Assembly (NCBI RefSeq): GCF_026339875.1
Contig: NZ_JAPEPZ010000001.1
Location: 8,246,001-8,310,000, forward strand
Direction of reading: 5' to 3'
DNA from: Streptomyces sp. NBC_01571
GTDB lineage: Bacteria > Actinomycetota > Actinomycetes > Streptomycetales > Streptomycetaceae
DNA: 64,000 nucleotides
The notes below the pieces were generated by a model. The model searched no databases and had not been told where the DNA came from. It worked only from the letters and a program-made list of their open reading frames with translations. Below are positions 44,545 to 52,873 of the stretch, piece by piece. Each line of letters begins with the position of its first letter. Position 1 is the stretch's first letter. The position numbers and the translations under genes were made by a program.

Positions 44545-45959
44545 ACTCCCGTCCCACGGCCGACAGCGGCACCCGGCACCGCACACCGCAGGAGCGAGCG
44601 GCACTCGGCAAGGACGCCCGCTCCCGGGTACCCCGGTCCAGCCACGCGGAGTTCGCGCCCACGGCGAAGCGGCCCGACCCGGTGGACGTCATCGAGGCCC
44701 AGTCGGCGACGAGGGTCCCCGAGCTCGTACCGATCCGCTACGGCAGGATGACCGAGTCGCCGTTCCGCTTCTACCGGGGAGCGGCCGCCGTCATGGCCGG
44801 GGACCTCGCCGACACCCCGCGGACCGATATCAGGACACAACTCTGCGGCGACGCCCACCTGTTGAACTTCCGGCTGCTGGCCTCGCCGGAACGCCGCCTG
44901 ATGTTCGACATCAACGACTTCGACGAGACGCTCCCCGGCCCCTGGGAATGGGACGTCAAGCGGCTGTCCGCCAGCTTCGTCGTCGTGGGCCGGGCCAACG
45001 GCTTCAGCACCAAGGAACGGGCCGGCATCGTACGGTCGACGGTGCGGTCCTACCGCGAGTGGATGCGGCACTTCGCCGAGATGGGCAATCTCCCCGTGTG
45101 GTACGCCCAGTTCGACGAGAACTGGGTGTGGACACACTTCATCCAGGACGTGGACGCACGGGCCCGCGACCGCTGGGCGCAGTCGGTGACGAAGGCGCGC
45201 ACCCGCGACAGCCTCCAGGCCTTCGGCAAACTCACCCACCTCGTCGACGGAAAGACCCGCATCGCCGCGGGCCCACCGCTGATCACGCCGTTCGAGGACC
45301 TGCTCGCGGACGTGGAACGCGGCGCGCTGGAGAAGCAGATCCGCCGGATGATCGAACGGTACGGCCGGAGCCTCCAGGCGGACCGCCGGTTCCTGTTGGA
45401 GCAGTACCGCCTCGTCGACATGGCCCGCAAGGTGGTGGGGGTCGGCAGCGTGGGCACCCGTTGCTGGATCGTGCTCCTGCTCGGCCGCGACGACAAGGAT
45501 CCGCTGCTCCTGCAGGCCAAGGAGGCGGGCGAGTCCGTCCTCGCACCCTTCGTCGGAGCGGGCCGCCACCGGGCGCAGGGCGAGCGTGTGGTCTCCGGTC
45601 AGCGGCTGATGCAGGCCACCAGTGACATCTTCCTCGGCTGGGAACGGGCCGAAGGTGTCGACGGCCGCCGACGGGACTTCTACATACGGCAGTTGCGTGA
45701 CTGGAAGGGCATCGCAGAGCCCGGCACGATGGTGCCGGCCGGGATGCGCGCCTTCGGCGAACTGTGCGGTGCCACGCTGGCCCGCGCGCACGCGAGGTCG
45801 GGCGACCGGATCGCCATCGCCGCGTATCTGGGTGCGGGCGACGTCTTCGACAGGGCGCTGGTGACGTTCGCCGAGTGCTACGCCGACCAGAACGAGAGGG
45901 ACCACCAGGCACTCGTGGACGCCGTCCGTACGGGGCGGGTGACGGCCGAAGCGGCCTGA
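44541..45959 (+). CDS. DUF2252 domain-containing protein
   Basis: The 472-residue product carries the DUF2252 pattern: RYGRMTESPFRFYRGAAAVM, LCGDAHLLNFRLLASPERRL, FDINDFDETLPGPWEWDVKR and later VGVGSVGTRCWIVLLLGRDD. The fold is related to kinase/aminoglycoside phosphotransferase-like proteins, so phosphorylation of a small molecule is possible, but no member activity is established to my knowledge. It is coupled to the GMC gene by a 4-bp overlap and is followed after 12 bp by the GH15 gene. Confidence 0.88.
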   Translation: MNSRPTADSGTRHRTPQERAALGKDARSRVPRSSHAEFAPTAKRPDPVDVIEAQSATRVPELVPIRYGRMTESPFRFYRGAAAVMAGDLADTPRTDIRTQLCGDAHLLNFRLLASPERRLMFDINDFDETLPGPWEWDVKRLSASFVVVGRANGFSTKERAGIVRSTVRSYREWMRHFAEMGNLPVWYAQFDENWVWTHFIQDVDARARDRWAQSVTKARTRDSLQAFGKLTHLVDGKTRIAAGPPLITPFEDLLADVERGALEKQIRRMIERYGRSLQADRRFLLEQYRLVDMARKVVGVGSVGTRCWIVLLLGRDDKDPLLLQAKEAGESVLAPFVGAGRHRAQGERVVSGQRLMQATSDIFLGWERAEGVDGRRRDFYIRQLRDWKGIAEPGTMVPAGMRAFGELCGATLARAHARSGDRIAIAAYLGAGDVFDRALVTFAECYADQNERDHQALVDAVRTGRVTAEAA

Positions 45960-45971
45960 GAAGGAGACACC

Positions 45972-47795
45972 ATGGATCGCTACCCGCCCATCGCCGACCA
46001 CGGGCTCATCGGGGACCTCCAGACCGCGGCGCTGGTGTCCTCCCACGGCGTGATCGACTGGTTCGCGGCGCCGCGATTCGACTCGCCCAGCGTCTTCGCG
46101 GCCCTGCTCGACCACGACGGTGGCGGTCACTTCCTGCTCGCGCCCGAGAGCCCCGAGGGGACCTGGAAGCAGCTCTACTACCCGGACACCGCCGTCGTGG
46201 TGACCCGTTTCATGTCACCCGACGGGGTCGGCGAGATCATCGACCACATGCCGGTCCAGCCGGGCCCGACGCCGAGCGACCGGCACAGTATCGTCCGGGT
46301 CGTGCGCGCGGTGCGCGGCACCGTGCGCTTCACCCTCGACTGCCGGCCGCGGTTCGACTACGCGCGGCTCCACCACGAACTCGACCTGACCGCGGACAAG
46401 GCGACGTTCCGTGCCCCGGGCGTGACCGCCCACCTGCAGGCCACCATGCCGCTCGAACGGGACGGGCACGACGTCCGGGGCGGCGTCACCCTCAGCGACG
46501 GGGAGACGGCGGCCGTGGTGTTCAGCATGTCCGCTCCGGGCGGCGAGGCACCACCACCCCCCACCGACGAGGGGATCACCGAAGGGCTCTGGGAGAACGT
46601 CGACTTCTGGCAGAGGTGGGTGCGTACCTCGCGCTACCGCGGCCGCTGGACGGAGACGGTGCACCGCTCCGCGATCACCCTCAAGCTCCTCACGTACGCC
46701 CCCACGGGCGCGCCGGTCGCCGCCGCCACCATGGGACTTCCCGAACAGGTCGGCGGGGAGCGCAACTGGGACTACCGGTACACCTGGGTGCGGGACGGCT
46801 CCCTGTCGGTGCGGGCGCTGCTCGACCTCGGCTTCGTGGAGGAGGCGACCCAGTTCACCCGCTGGCTCGGCGACCGCCTGGAGGCCGGGGAAGGCCCGGA
46901 CGACGAACCCCTCCAGATCATGTACCGGGTCGACGGCGACCCCCGTCTGACGGAGGAGATCCTGGGCCACTTCGAGGGCTACCGTGGCTCCTACCCGGTG
47001 CGGGCCGGTAACGCCGCCGCCGGCCAACTGCAGCTCGACATCTACGGCGAGGCCCTGTACGCGCTGGCCGAGAGCCGCTCGGTCGGTGAACAGGCCGGCT
47101 ACCACGGGTGGAAGGGCCTGGCCCGCACCCTGGACTGGCTGGCCGACTCCTGGGACCGGCCCGACGAGGGCATCTGGGAGACCCGCGGCGGACGCAAGGA
47201 CTTCACCTACAGCCGGGTGATGTGCTGGGCCGCTTTCGACCGCGGTCTGAAGCTGGCGGCCGAGTTCAGCAGGCCGGCCGACACCGTCCGCTGGACCCGG
47301 GCCCGGGACGAGATCCTCGAACAGGTCATGGAGCGCGGCTGGAACGACCGGGAACAGGCCCTGGTCCAGCACTACGGCGGCGATGTCCTGGACGCCTCGC
47401 TGCTGCTCGCCCCCCGCGTCGGGTTCCTGGCCCCCCGCAGCCCCGCCTGGCTCAACACGCTCGACGCCATGGACCGCGTCCTCGTCTCCGACAGCCTCGT
47501 CTACCGCTACGACCCCGAGGCGTCGCCCGACGGACTGCGCGGCTGCGAGGGCACGTTCAGCCTGTGCACGTTCCTGTACGTCGACGCCCTCGCCCGCGCG
47601 GGACGCCTCTCCCAGGCCCGCTACGCGTTCGAGAAGATGCAGACGTACGCGAACCATGTCGGCCTGTTCGCCGAGGAGATCGGCCCCAGCGGCGAGCAAC
47701 TCGGCAACTTCCCACAGGCCTTCACCCACCTCTCGCTCATCATGGCCGCGACGACGCTGGACGAGGCGCTCGACGCCCTCAACCTCCGCCGCTGA
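45972..47795 (+). CDS. Glycoside hydrolase family 15 protein (glucoamylase/trehalase type)
   Basis: The 607-residue product has the N-terminal beta-sandwich (YPPIADHGLIGDLQTAALVS, DWFAAPRFDSPSVFAALLDH) and the (alpha/alpha)6 catalytic barrel with ERNWDYRYTWVRDGSLSVRA, TRGGRKDFTYSRVMCWAAFD and the late EEIGPSGEQLGNFPQAFTHL containing a catalytic glutamate. Several actinobacterial members are trehalases. AAGGAGA precedes ATG 45972. Co-transcribed with GMC and DUF2252 genes, it may release glucose that those enzymes or the nearby SDR/gluconokinase pair use. Confidence 0.9.
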   Translation: MDRYPPIADHGLIGDLQTAALVSSHGVIDWFAAPRFDSPSVFAALLDHDGGGHFLLAPESPEGTWKQLYYPDTAVVVTRFMSPDGVGEIIDHMPVQPGPTPSDRHSIVRVVRAVRGTVRFTLDCRPRFDYARLHHELDLTADKATFRAPGVTAHLQATMPLERDGHDVRGGVTLSDGETAAVVFSMSAPGGEAPPPPTDEGITEGLWENVDFWQRWVRTSRYRGRWTETVHRSAITLKLLTYAPTGAPVAAATMGLPEQVGGERNWDYRYTWVRDGSLSVRALLDLGFVEEATQFTRWLGDRLEAGEGPDDEPLQIMYRVDGDPRLTEEILGHFEGYRGSYPVRAGNAAAGQLQLDIYGEALYALAESRSVGEQAGYHGWKGLARTLDWLADSWDRPDEGIWETRGGRKDFTYSRVMCWAAFDRGLKLAAEFSRPADTVRWTRARDEILEQVMERGWNDREQALVQHYGGDVLDASLLLAPRVGFLAPRSPAWLNTLDAMDRVLVSDSLVYRYDPEASPDGLRGCEGTFSLCTFLYVDALARAGRLSQARYAFEKMQTYANHVGLFAEEIGPSGEQLGNFPQAFTHLSLIMAATTLDEALDALNLRR

Positions 47796-48020
47796 AGGGC
47801 GCGGACCCGCCGCGGCCCGCGGCGAGCGCGGCGTTGCGCCGCGGGTCCCACGACGCGGCTCCGAGCCACGCCGCACCGCCCGGAATCCCTCCGGGCGGAC
47901 GCGCGGGCCGGGGCCGCGGCGACGCCGTCGTGATCGGCGTTGTCAGTGGTCGCCAGTAGGTTCGTTCGTGTCCCCGCCGTTGTGGCGCGGACGTTCCCCT
48001 GGCGCAGAGGAGATGGTGCG

Positions 48021-48524
48021 TTGTCGGACTGGGAGAGGTCGAGCACGGCCCGGGTGACAGCACCCGCGCGGCCGCGCAAGCTCGCCAAGGTTCCGTTCGT
48101 GGAGCTGGCCGACGGACGCCTGCAGGGCGTGGTGTCCAGCGGCTCCGACATCGAGCGGGTCTATGTCTCGTCGGTCGCGGCGGGCACGTACATGTTCGCC
48201 TGCAGCACCAACAACAACCGGCCCTGCGGCGGAGCCCGCGGCGGGTTCTGCAACCACATCAAGGCCCTGATCAACGAGGCGGTGCTGCAGTACGGCCCCG
48301 AGCGCGTCGCCCGCTACCTGCGAGCCGAGAGCACGGACGGGGAACCGAGCGCGCAGACCATCGCCGACGGCATGAGCGCCACCCGCCCCTCGCAGGGGGA
48401 CACCAAGGCGGCCGCGCCCGTCTTCAGCCGGTTCCTGCGTCATCTGGCGTATCTGGAACTCGCCCCGGTCACAGCGCCGTTGCCGGAGATGCAGTGGTTC
48501 CCGCCGACCAGGGCGGTGGCGTGA
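48021..48524 (+). CDS. Small protein with SWIM-like zinc-binding motif
   Basis: From TTG 48021 (GAGGAGA 8 bases upstream) the product has 167 residues: a basic start, KLAKVPFVELADGRLQGVVS, and the Cys/His cluster FACSTNNNRPCGGARGGFCN followed by HIKAL. The spacing C-x7-C-x7-C-x-H is SWIM-like, a zinc module that binds DNA or protein. An upstream in-frame ATG would lengthen it by 27 residues but lacks a ribosome site. Its stop overlaps the next ATG (TGATG), and the gene opens the vWA/MoxR operon. Confidence 0.72.
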   Translation: MSDWERSSTARVTAPARPRKLAKVPFVELADGRLQGVVSSGSDIERVYVSSVAAGTYMFACSTNNNRPCGGARGGFCNHIKALINEAVLQYGPERVARYLRAESTDGEPSAQTIADGMSATRPSQGDTKAAAPVFSRFLRHLAYLELAPVTAPLPEMQWFPPTRAVA

Positions 48525-49912
48525 TGCGCGCCGACCTGCTCGCCGAATCCGTCGCCGGGCTCGACGAGGTCCTGACGGCCGTCGACGCCTTCGACCGGGC
48601 GCTCGTCGGCGGCCTGCTGCGGCCCCGGCCCGACCAGGCCGCGGGCCTGGCGGAGCTCGCCGACGCCGTCGCGGGAACACCGCTGGCCACCCGGGTCGCC
48701 GAGGCGGCCGGGAAGGCGGCGGCCGGAGCCGCGAGCGAGGACGACTTCGTCGCCCTGGCCGCCGCCCGCGCCGCCCTGCTCGGCTCCGTCCACGACGCCC
48801 TCGTGAGCCGTATCGACGAGGCGACCGGCCGCGACCGCGGCCGGGAGACGGCCCCGCCGGCCGCCGGCCGGCACCCCGCGAACCTGCTCGCCGCCGCCCG
48901 CTCCTGGCTGTCCGACCTGGCGCGCTGCGGGTGGCAGGGCATCGACCACGAGGTGGTGTCCGGAGCGTCGCACGTCGTCTCCGCGATGCTTCCGGACCCG
49001 GCGCTGCGCCGTCAGGCGACGCTCCTCGACGGCTTCGCCGCCGAACTTGCCGCGTCCTGCCCGGGCGCGTCCCTGGACCGTGTCCCGGTACGCCGCTGGG
49101 GCGACCTGTGGTCACGCGCGCTGCTGCTGACGGTGCCCGGCGCCGCGGTGGTACCCCCGACCGGCACGGCCACCGGCCGCCTGCTGCCCCTCGGCGTCGA
49201 CGTGCAGGAACACGCGACCGCCGTGCAGGCCCAGGTGCACGCGGTGTTCGAGCCCGCGGACGGCACCGCGCCCCGGCTGGTCCGGGCCGCCGTGTCGGTG
49301 CCGAAACCGGACACGGTCGTCGGAGCGGGCCTGTGGCAGCTGCTGCGCCCGCACATGTCGCTGCTGGCGGCCGTCGGCGAGGGCCGCGCGATGGACCTCG
49401 CCGACATGCCGCTGACCACCGAGGGCGACCTGCTCTGGAGCGACGCCCAGGCACGTGCGGGTGAGCCCGCCGACGCGTTCGCCACCGCCCGTGTCGTCCT
49501 GCCCACCGCGACCGACGCGGCGACCGCCCCCCTGGACCGGCATCCGGCGCGTATCGCCGTGCCCGTGTTCCTGGACGGCTATACCGTGCGGAAGGCCGAC
49601 GACGCGCTGGCCTTCACCGTGGCCGGACACACCCTCGTCGTCGACACCGACCGCATACCTGCCGCCGGGCCGCTCACCCCCGAGGCCGTGGCGGCGTCCG
49701 GGGCGTGCATCGGACTGCTGCGCTGGGACGCCGGAACGTTCGGTGTCCAGCCGCTGGCCGTCGAGACGACCGTGCGGAAGAAGCCCGTCGCGGTCCACGC
49801 CGGGGGATGGGCCGGTGGCACCACCGACAAGGCCGGCGTCCGGGCCGAGAAGGCCGCCACCGACGCCGTGGCCGTGCTGCGGGAACGTGCGGGAAGGCTG
49901 CTGCGGAAGTGA
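48524..49912 (+). CDS. Unknown protein of the vWA/MoxR operon (462 aa)
   Basis: No domain recognised. The sequence is soluble, Ala-rich and mostly helical in the first half (ESVAGLDEVLTAVDAFDRAL, LADAVAGTPLATRVAEAAGK), with beta-type sequence in the second half (VPVFLDGYTVRKADDALAFT). It lies between the SWIM-like gene and the vWA gene, both overlapping by 3-4 bp, so it is surely part of the system. It may be equivalent to DUF5691-type partners of other MoxR operons (guess from position only). Confidence 0.75.
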   Translation: MRADLLAESVAGLDEVLTAVDAFDRALVGGLLRPRPDQAAGLAELADAVAGTPLATRVAEAAGKAAAGAASEDDFVALAAARAALLGSVHDALVSRIDEATGRDRGRETAPPAAGRHPANLLAAARSWLSDLARCGWQGIDHEVVSGASHVVSAMLPDPALRRQATLLDGFAAELAASCPGASLDRVPVRRWGDLWSRALLLTVPGAAVVPPTGTATGRLLPLGVDVQEHATAVQAQVHAVFEPADGTAPRLVRAAVSVPKPDTVVGAGLWQLLRPHMSLLAAVGEGRAMDLADMPLTTEGDLLWSDAQARAGEPADAFATARVVLPTATDAATAPLDRHPARIAVPVFLDGYTVRKADDALAFTVAGHTLVVDTDRIPAAGPLTPEAVAASGACIGLLRWDAGTFGVQPLAVETTVRKKPVAVHAGGWAGGTTDKAGVRAEKAATDAVAVLRERAGRLLRK

Positions 49913-51486
49913 CCGAGCACATCACCGAGTACACGGCTGACCAGACGGCCGAGGACACGACCGATCGGACGGCCGAGCACACGGCTGATCCGACGGCCGA
50001 CCGGACGGCCGAATCAGAGATCACGGACGGCACCGCACCCGGCGCGGACCCCCATGACAACCGCCGTCAGGCCTTGTACTGGCGGCTCCTCGCGAGGCTC
50101 TTCGACCACGAGGAGCAGGCCGCGCTCGAATCGGCGAGCCTCGCCGTCGTCGAGGACATCGGTCTGCCGTCCGCGCTGCTGGACCCGCAGGCCTCCGTCG
50201 ACTCGATCGTGCAGCGCCACCCGGAGCTGGCCGCCGAGTTCGACGGTCTGATGACACCCGTGTCCGGATCCGCGCCGGAGTCCGAGTCCGGTTCGGACGA
50301 CGAGGGCGACGGTGACGGCGACCGCGACCGGGCGGCCGAAGTACGCCGCGCCGCGTTGGTGTCGAAGGTGCTCCTGAACGTCTTCGCCTCCGGTTCCGGC
50401 ACGGTCACGGCAGGGCAGTTGGCGCGCTGGCAGTCCGACGCCGGCTGGCTGGAGCGCGCGCTCGGCTGCAAGCCCGGCGACCTGCGCGGCGGACGCGCGG
50501 CCGGCGGTGCCGGCTCGGCCGCCGCCGCCGGACCCGGGGCCGGCCCGACCGGCACCGGCGGCCACGGTACGACGCCCGACCTCAGCCGGCTGATCCCGGC
50601 GATCGGCCCGGAACTGGGCGCCATCGAAGCCGACCTCGTCAAGCGGATGCAGCTGCGCGAGGTACTGGCCGACCCTGAGCTCGCCGCGCAACTGACCCCG
50701 AGCATGTCGCTGATCGAGCAACTCCTGCGGGACAAGAACAACCTCTCGGGCGTGGCCCTGGCCAACGCCAAGGCCCTGATCCGCCGATTCGTCGACGAGG
50801 TCGCCCAAGTACTGCGCACCCAGGTCGAGAAGACCTCGGCCGGCGCCCTGGACCGCTCCGTCCCGCCCAAGCGGGTGTTCCGCAACCTCGACCTGGACCG
50901 CACGATCTGGAAGAACCTCACCAACTGGAGCCCGGACGAGGAGCGGTTGTACGTCGACCGCCTCTACTACCGGCACACCGCCCGCAGGACGACGCCCCAA
51001 CGGCTGATCGTCGTCGTGGACCAGTCGGGTTCGATGGTCGACTCGATGGTGAACTGCACCATCCTGGCGTCGATCTTCGCCGGACTGCCGAAGGCCGACG
51101 TCCACCTGATCGCGTACGACACCCAGGCCCTCGACCTCACGCCGTGGGTGCACGACCCCTTCGAGACCCTGCTGCGCACCAACCTCGGGGGCGGCACCGA
51201 CGGCACGGTCGCCATGGCATTGGCACAGCCGAAGATCGCCGAGCCGCGCAACACCGTCGTGGTGTGGATCTCCGACTTCTACGAATGGCGGACCGAGCAG
51301 CTGTTCGCGAGCATGGCCGCCCTGCACCGCTCGGGCGCCAAGTTCATCCCGGTCGGGTCCGTGACCAGCTCCGGGCGCGGCAGCGTCAACCCGTGGTTCC
51401 GGGAGCGCTTCAAGGACCTCGGCACGCCGGTGCTCTCCGGACACATCCGCAAGCTCGTCCACGAACTCAAGACGTTCCTCGCCTAA
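49909..51486 (+). CDS. vWA domain (CoxE/ViaA-like) protein
   Basis: The 525-residue product starts at GTG 49909 (overlapping GTGA). Its first 45 residues are a low-complexity Thr/Ala/Asp/Glu repeat (TADQTAEDTTDRTAEHTADP) unlike the remainder. A helical middle part follows (LDLDRTIWKNLTNW), and then the vWA domain with MIDAS DQSGSM (371-376), GGGTDGT and VWISDF. Partners of MoxR ATPases act as substrate adaptors for metal-cofactor insertion or remodelling. The TAA stop lies inside the left terminal repeat of a small inserted element, so the native end may have been different. Confidence 0.87.
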   Translation: MTEHITEYTADQTAEDTTDRTAEHTADPTADRTAESEITDGTAPGADPHDNRRQALYWRLLARLFDHEEQAALESASLAVVEDIGLPSALLDPQASVDSIVQRHPELAAEFDGLMTPVSGSAPESESGSDDEGDGDGDRDRAAEVRRAALVSKVLLNVFASGSGTVTAGQLARWQSDAGWLERALGCKPGDLRGGRAAGGAGSAAAAGPGAGPTGTGGHGTTPDLSRLIPAIGPELGAIEADLVKRMQLREVLADPELAAQLTPSMSLIEQLLRDKNNLSGVALANAKALIRRFVDEVAQVLRTQVEKTSAGALDRSVPPKRVFRNLDLDRTIWKNLTNWSPDEERLYVDRLYYRHTARRTTPQRLIVVVDQSGSMVDSMVNCTILASIFAGLPKADVHLIAYDTQALDLTPWVHDPFETLLRTNLGGGTDGTVAMALAQPKIAEPRNTVVVWISDFYEWRTEQLFASMAALHRSGAKFIPVGSVTSSGRGSVNPWFRERFKDLGTPVLSGHIRKLVHELKTFLA

Positions 51487-51647
51487 GGGCTGTCCCGTGA
51501 TCCCCGGTGGACCAGCGCGCGGCGTCAGATGCGGTGCATCGCAAGCCGGAGGGTCGTCCTCGTACTGGGCGTATTCGGGCGATCCGACAACGCGGCGAGG
51601 CCGCAGCTGTCGTCGTGCGCCCGCCGGGGATCACGGGCCAGCCCTTA
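51484..51647. mobile_element. 164-bp MITE-like element with 24-bp terminal inverted repeats
   Basis: The ends (51484-51507 and 51624-51647) are inverted repeats differing at one base; each begins TAAGGGCTGTCCCGTGATCC or its one-mismatch form. The inside holds shorter inverted pieces (GCGGCGAGGCCGC). No reading frame. Similar dispersed elements with GGGCTGTCCCG ends occur in Streptomyces genomes as far as I recall. It separates the vWA and MoxR genes and supplies the vWA stop codon. Confidence 0.65.
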
Positions 51648-51760
51648 GGGCCTGTCCGGCATTCCCGGTCCGCCCTCCGCGCGACGACGAAATGACCAGG
51701 CAAGCCCCGGTGCCGCGTCACCGGCAACCTGCCCACCAGAACCTTGAGAAAGGCCCTCAC

Positions 51761-52873
51761 ATGTCCGACCTGTTGCGCGCCCCCGCCGAGATCAAGTACG
51801 CCGAGGAACTCGACTGGCTGGAGTCCGTCGACGACAACCCCAAGCCCTTCTCCTGGCGGCTGTCCCCGAAGATGGTCCGCCTGTTCGTCCTGGGCTCCGA
51901 GCGATCCGACGGCCTGGACCGGGAGATCTCCCCGAAGTGGTTCGGCGACCGGAGCTTCGTCGAGCGCTCGATCGTCACGCTGGCCTCCGACCGCGGACTG
52001 CTGCTCATCGGCGACCCCGGCACCGGCAAGAGCTGGCTGGCGGAGCTGCTGTCCGCCGCGATATGCCGCAGCTCCACACTGGTCGTGCAGGGAACGGCCG
52101 GCACCACCGAGGACCACATCAAGTACTCCTGGAACGTGTCCATGGTCATCGCCAAGGGCCAGTCACGGGAGTCGATGATCCCCTCGCCGATCATGACCGC
52201 GATGGAGACCGGCGCGATCGGCCGGTTCGAGGAACTCACCCGCTCCACCAGCGACGTCCAGGACGCGTTGATCTCCATCCTGTCCGAGAAGTACATCTCG
52301 GTTCCCGAACTCGACAGCGACAGCATCGTCTTCGCCAAGCCCGGCTTCTCCATCATCGCCACCGCCAACAGCCGTGACCGGGGCGTCAACGACCTGTCCT
52401 CGGCCCTCAAGCGCCGCTTCAACTTCGTCCGCATCCCGGTGGTCACCGACAAGAAGAGCGAAGCGGAGATCGTGCGCTTCCGCACCGAGGAGCTGCTGCG
52501 CCGCCACCGTATCGAACTCGACGTGCCGCCCACGCTGCTCGACGTGCTGCTGCAGAGCTTCGCCGATCTGCGGGCCTCGGCGGCCGCGGCCGGCAGCGAC
52601 GACGAGAAACTGGAGTCCGCGCTGTCCACCGCCGAACAGATCGGCGTGCTCGAGGACGCCGTCCTGCACGGCGACTTCTTCGGCGAACGCGCCCTGACCG
52701 CCCACACGCTGGCCTCCTCGCTCGTCGGGTCACTGGCCCGGCGCGAACCCGAGGACCTGGCCATCCTCAACAAGTACCTGCACGGCGTCGTCGAGCCGCG
52801 CAGCAGGGCAGAGGGCGGATCCTGGCCGGAGTTCCTGGAGGGCGGCCGCGAAGCGATCGCCACCCTGTCATGA
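51761..52873 (+). CDS. MoxR-family AAA+ ATPase
   Basis: The 370-residue product has Walker A GDPGTGKS (84-91), the MoxR-typical Walker B region GAIGRFEELTRSTSDVQDAL, the ISEKYI-like SILSEKYISVPE, sensor 1 IIATANSRDRGVNDLSSALK and arginine finger KRRF. It would form a hexamer that acts with the vWA protein. GAGAAAGG precedes ATG 51761. Its stop overlaps the DUF5682 start by ATGA. It lies 113 bp after the inserted element, so it may now use its own promoter. Confidence 0.9.
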   Translation: MSDLLRAPAEIKYAEELDWLESVDDNPKPFSWRLSPKMVRLFVLGSERSDGLDREISPKWFGDRSFVERSIVTLASDRGLLLIGDPGTGKSWLAELLSAAICRSSTLVVQGTAGTTEDHIKYSWNVSMVIAKGQSRESMIPSPIMTAMETGAIGRFEELTRSTSDVQDALISILSEKYISVPELDSDSIVFAKPGFSIIATANSRDRGVNDLSSALKRRFNFVRIPVVTDKKSEAEIVRFRTEELLRRHRIELDVPPTLLDVLLQSFADLRASAAAAGSDDEKLESALSTAEQIGVLEDAVLHGDFFGERALTAHTLASSLVGSLARREPEDLAILNKYLHGVVEPRSRAEGGSWPEFLEGGREAIATLS

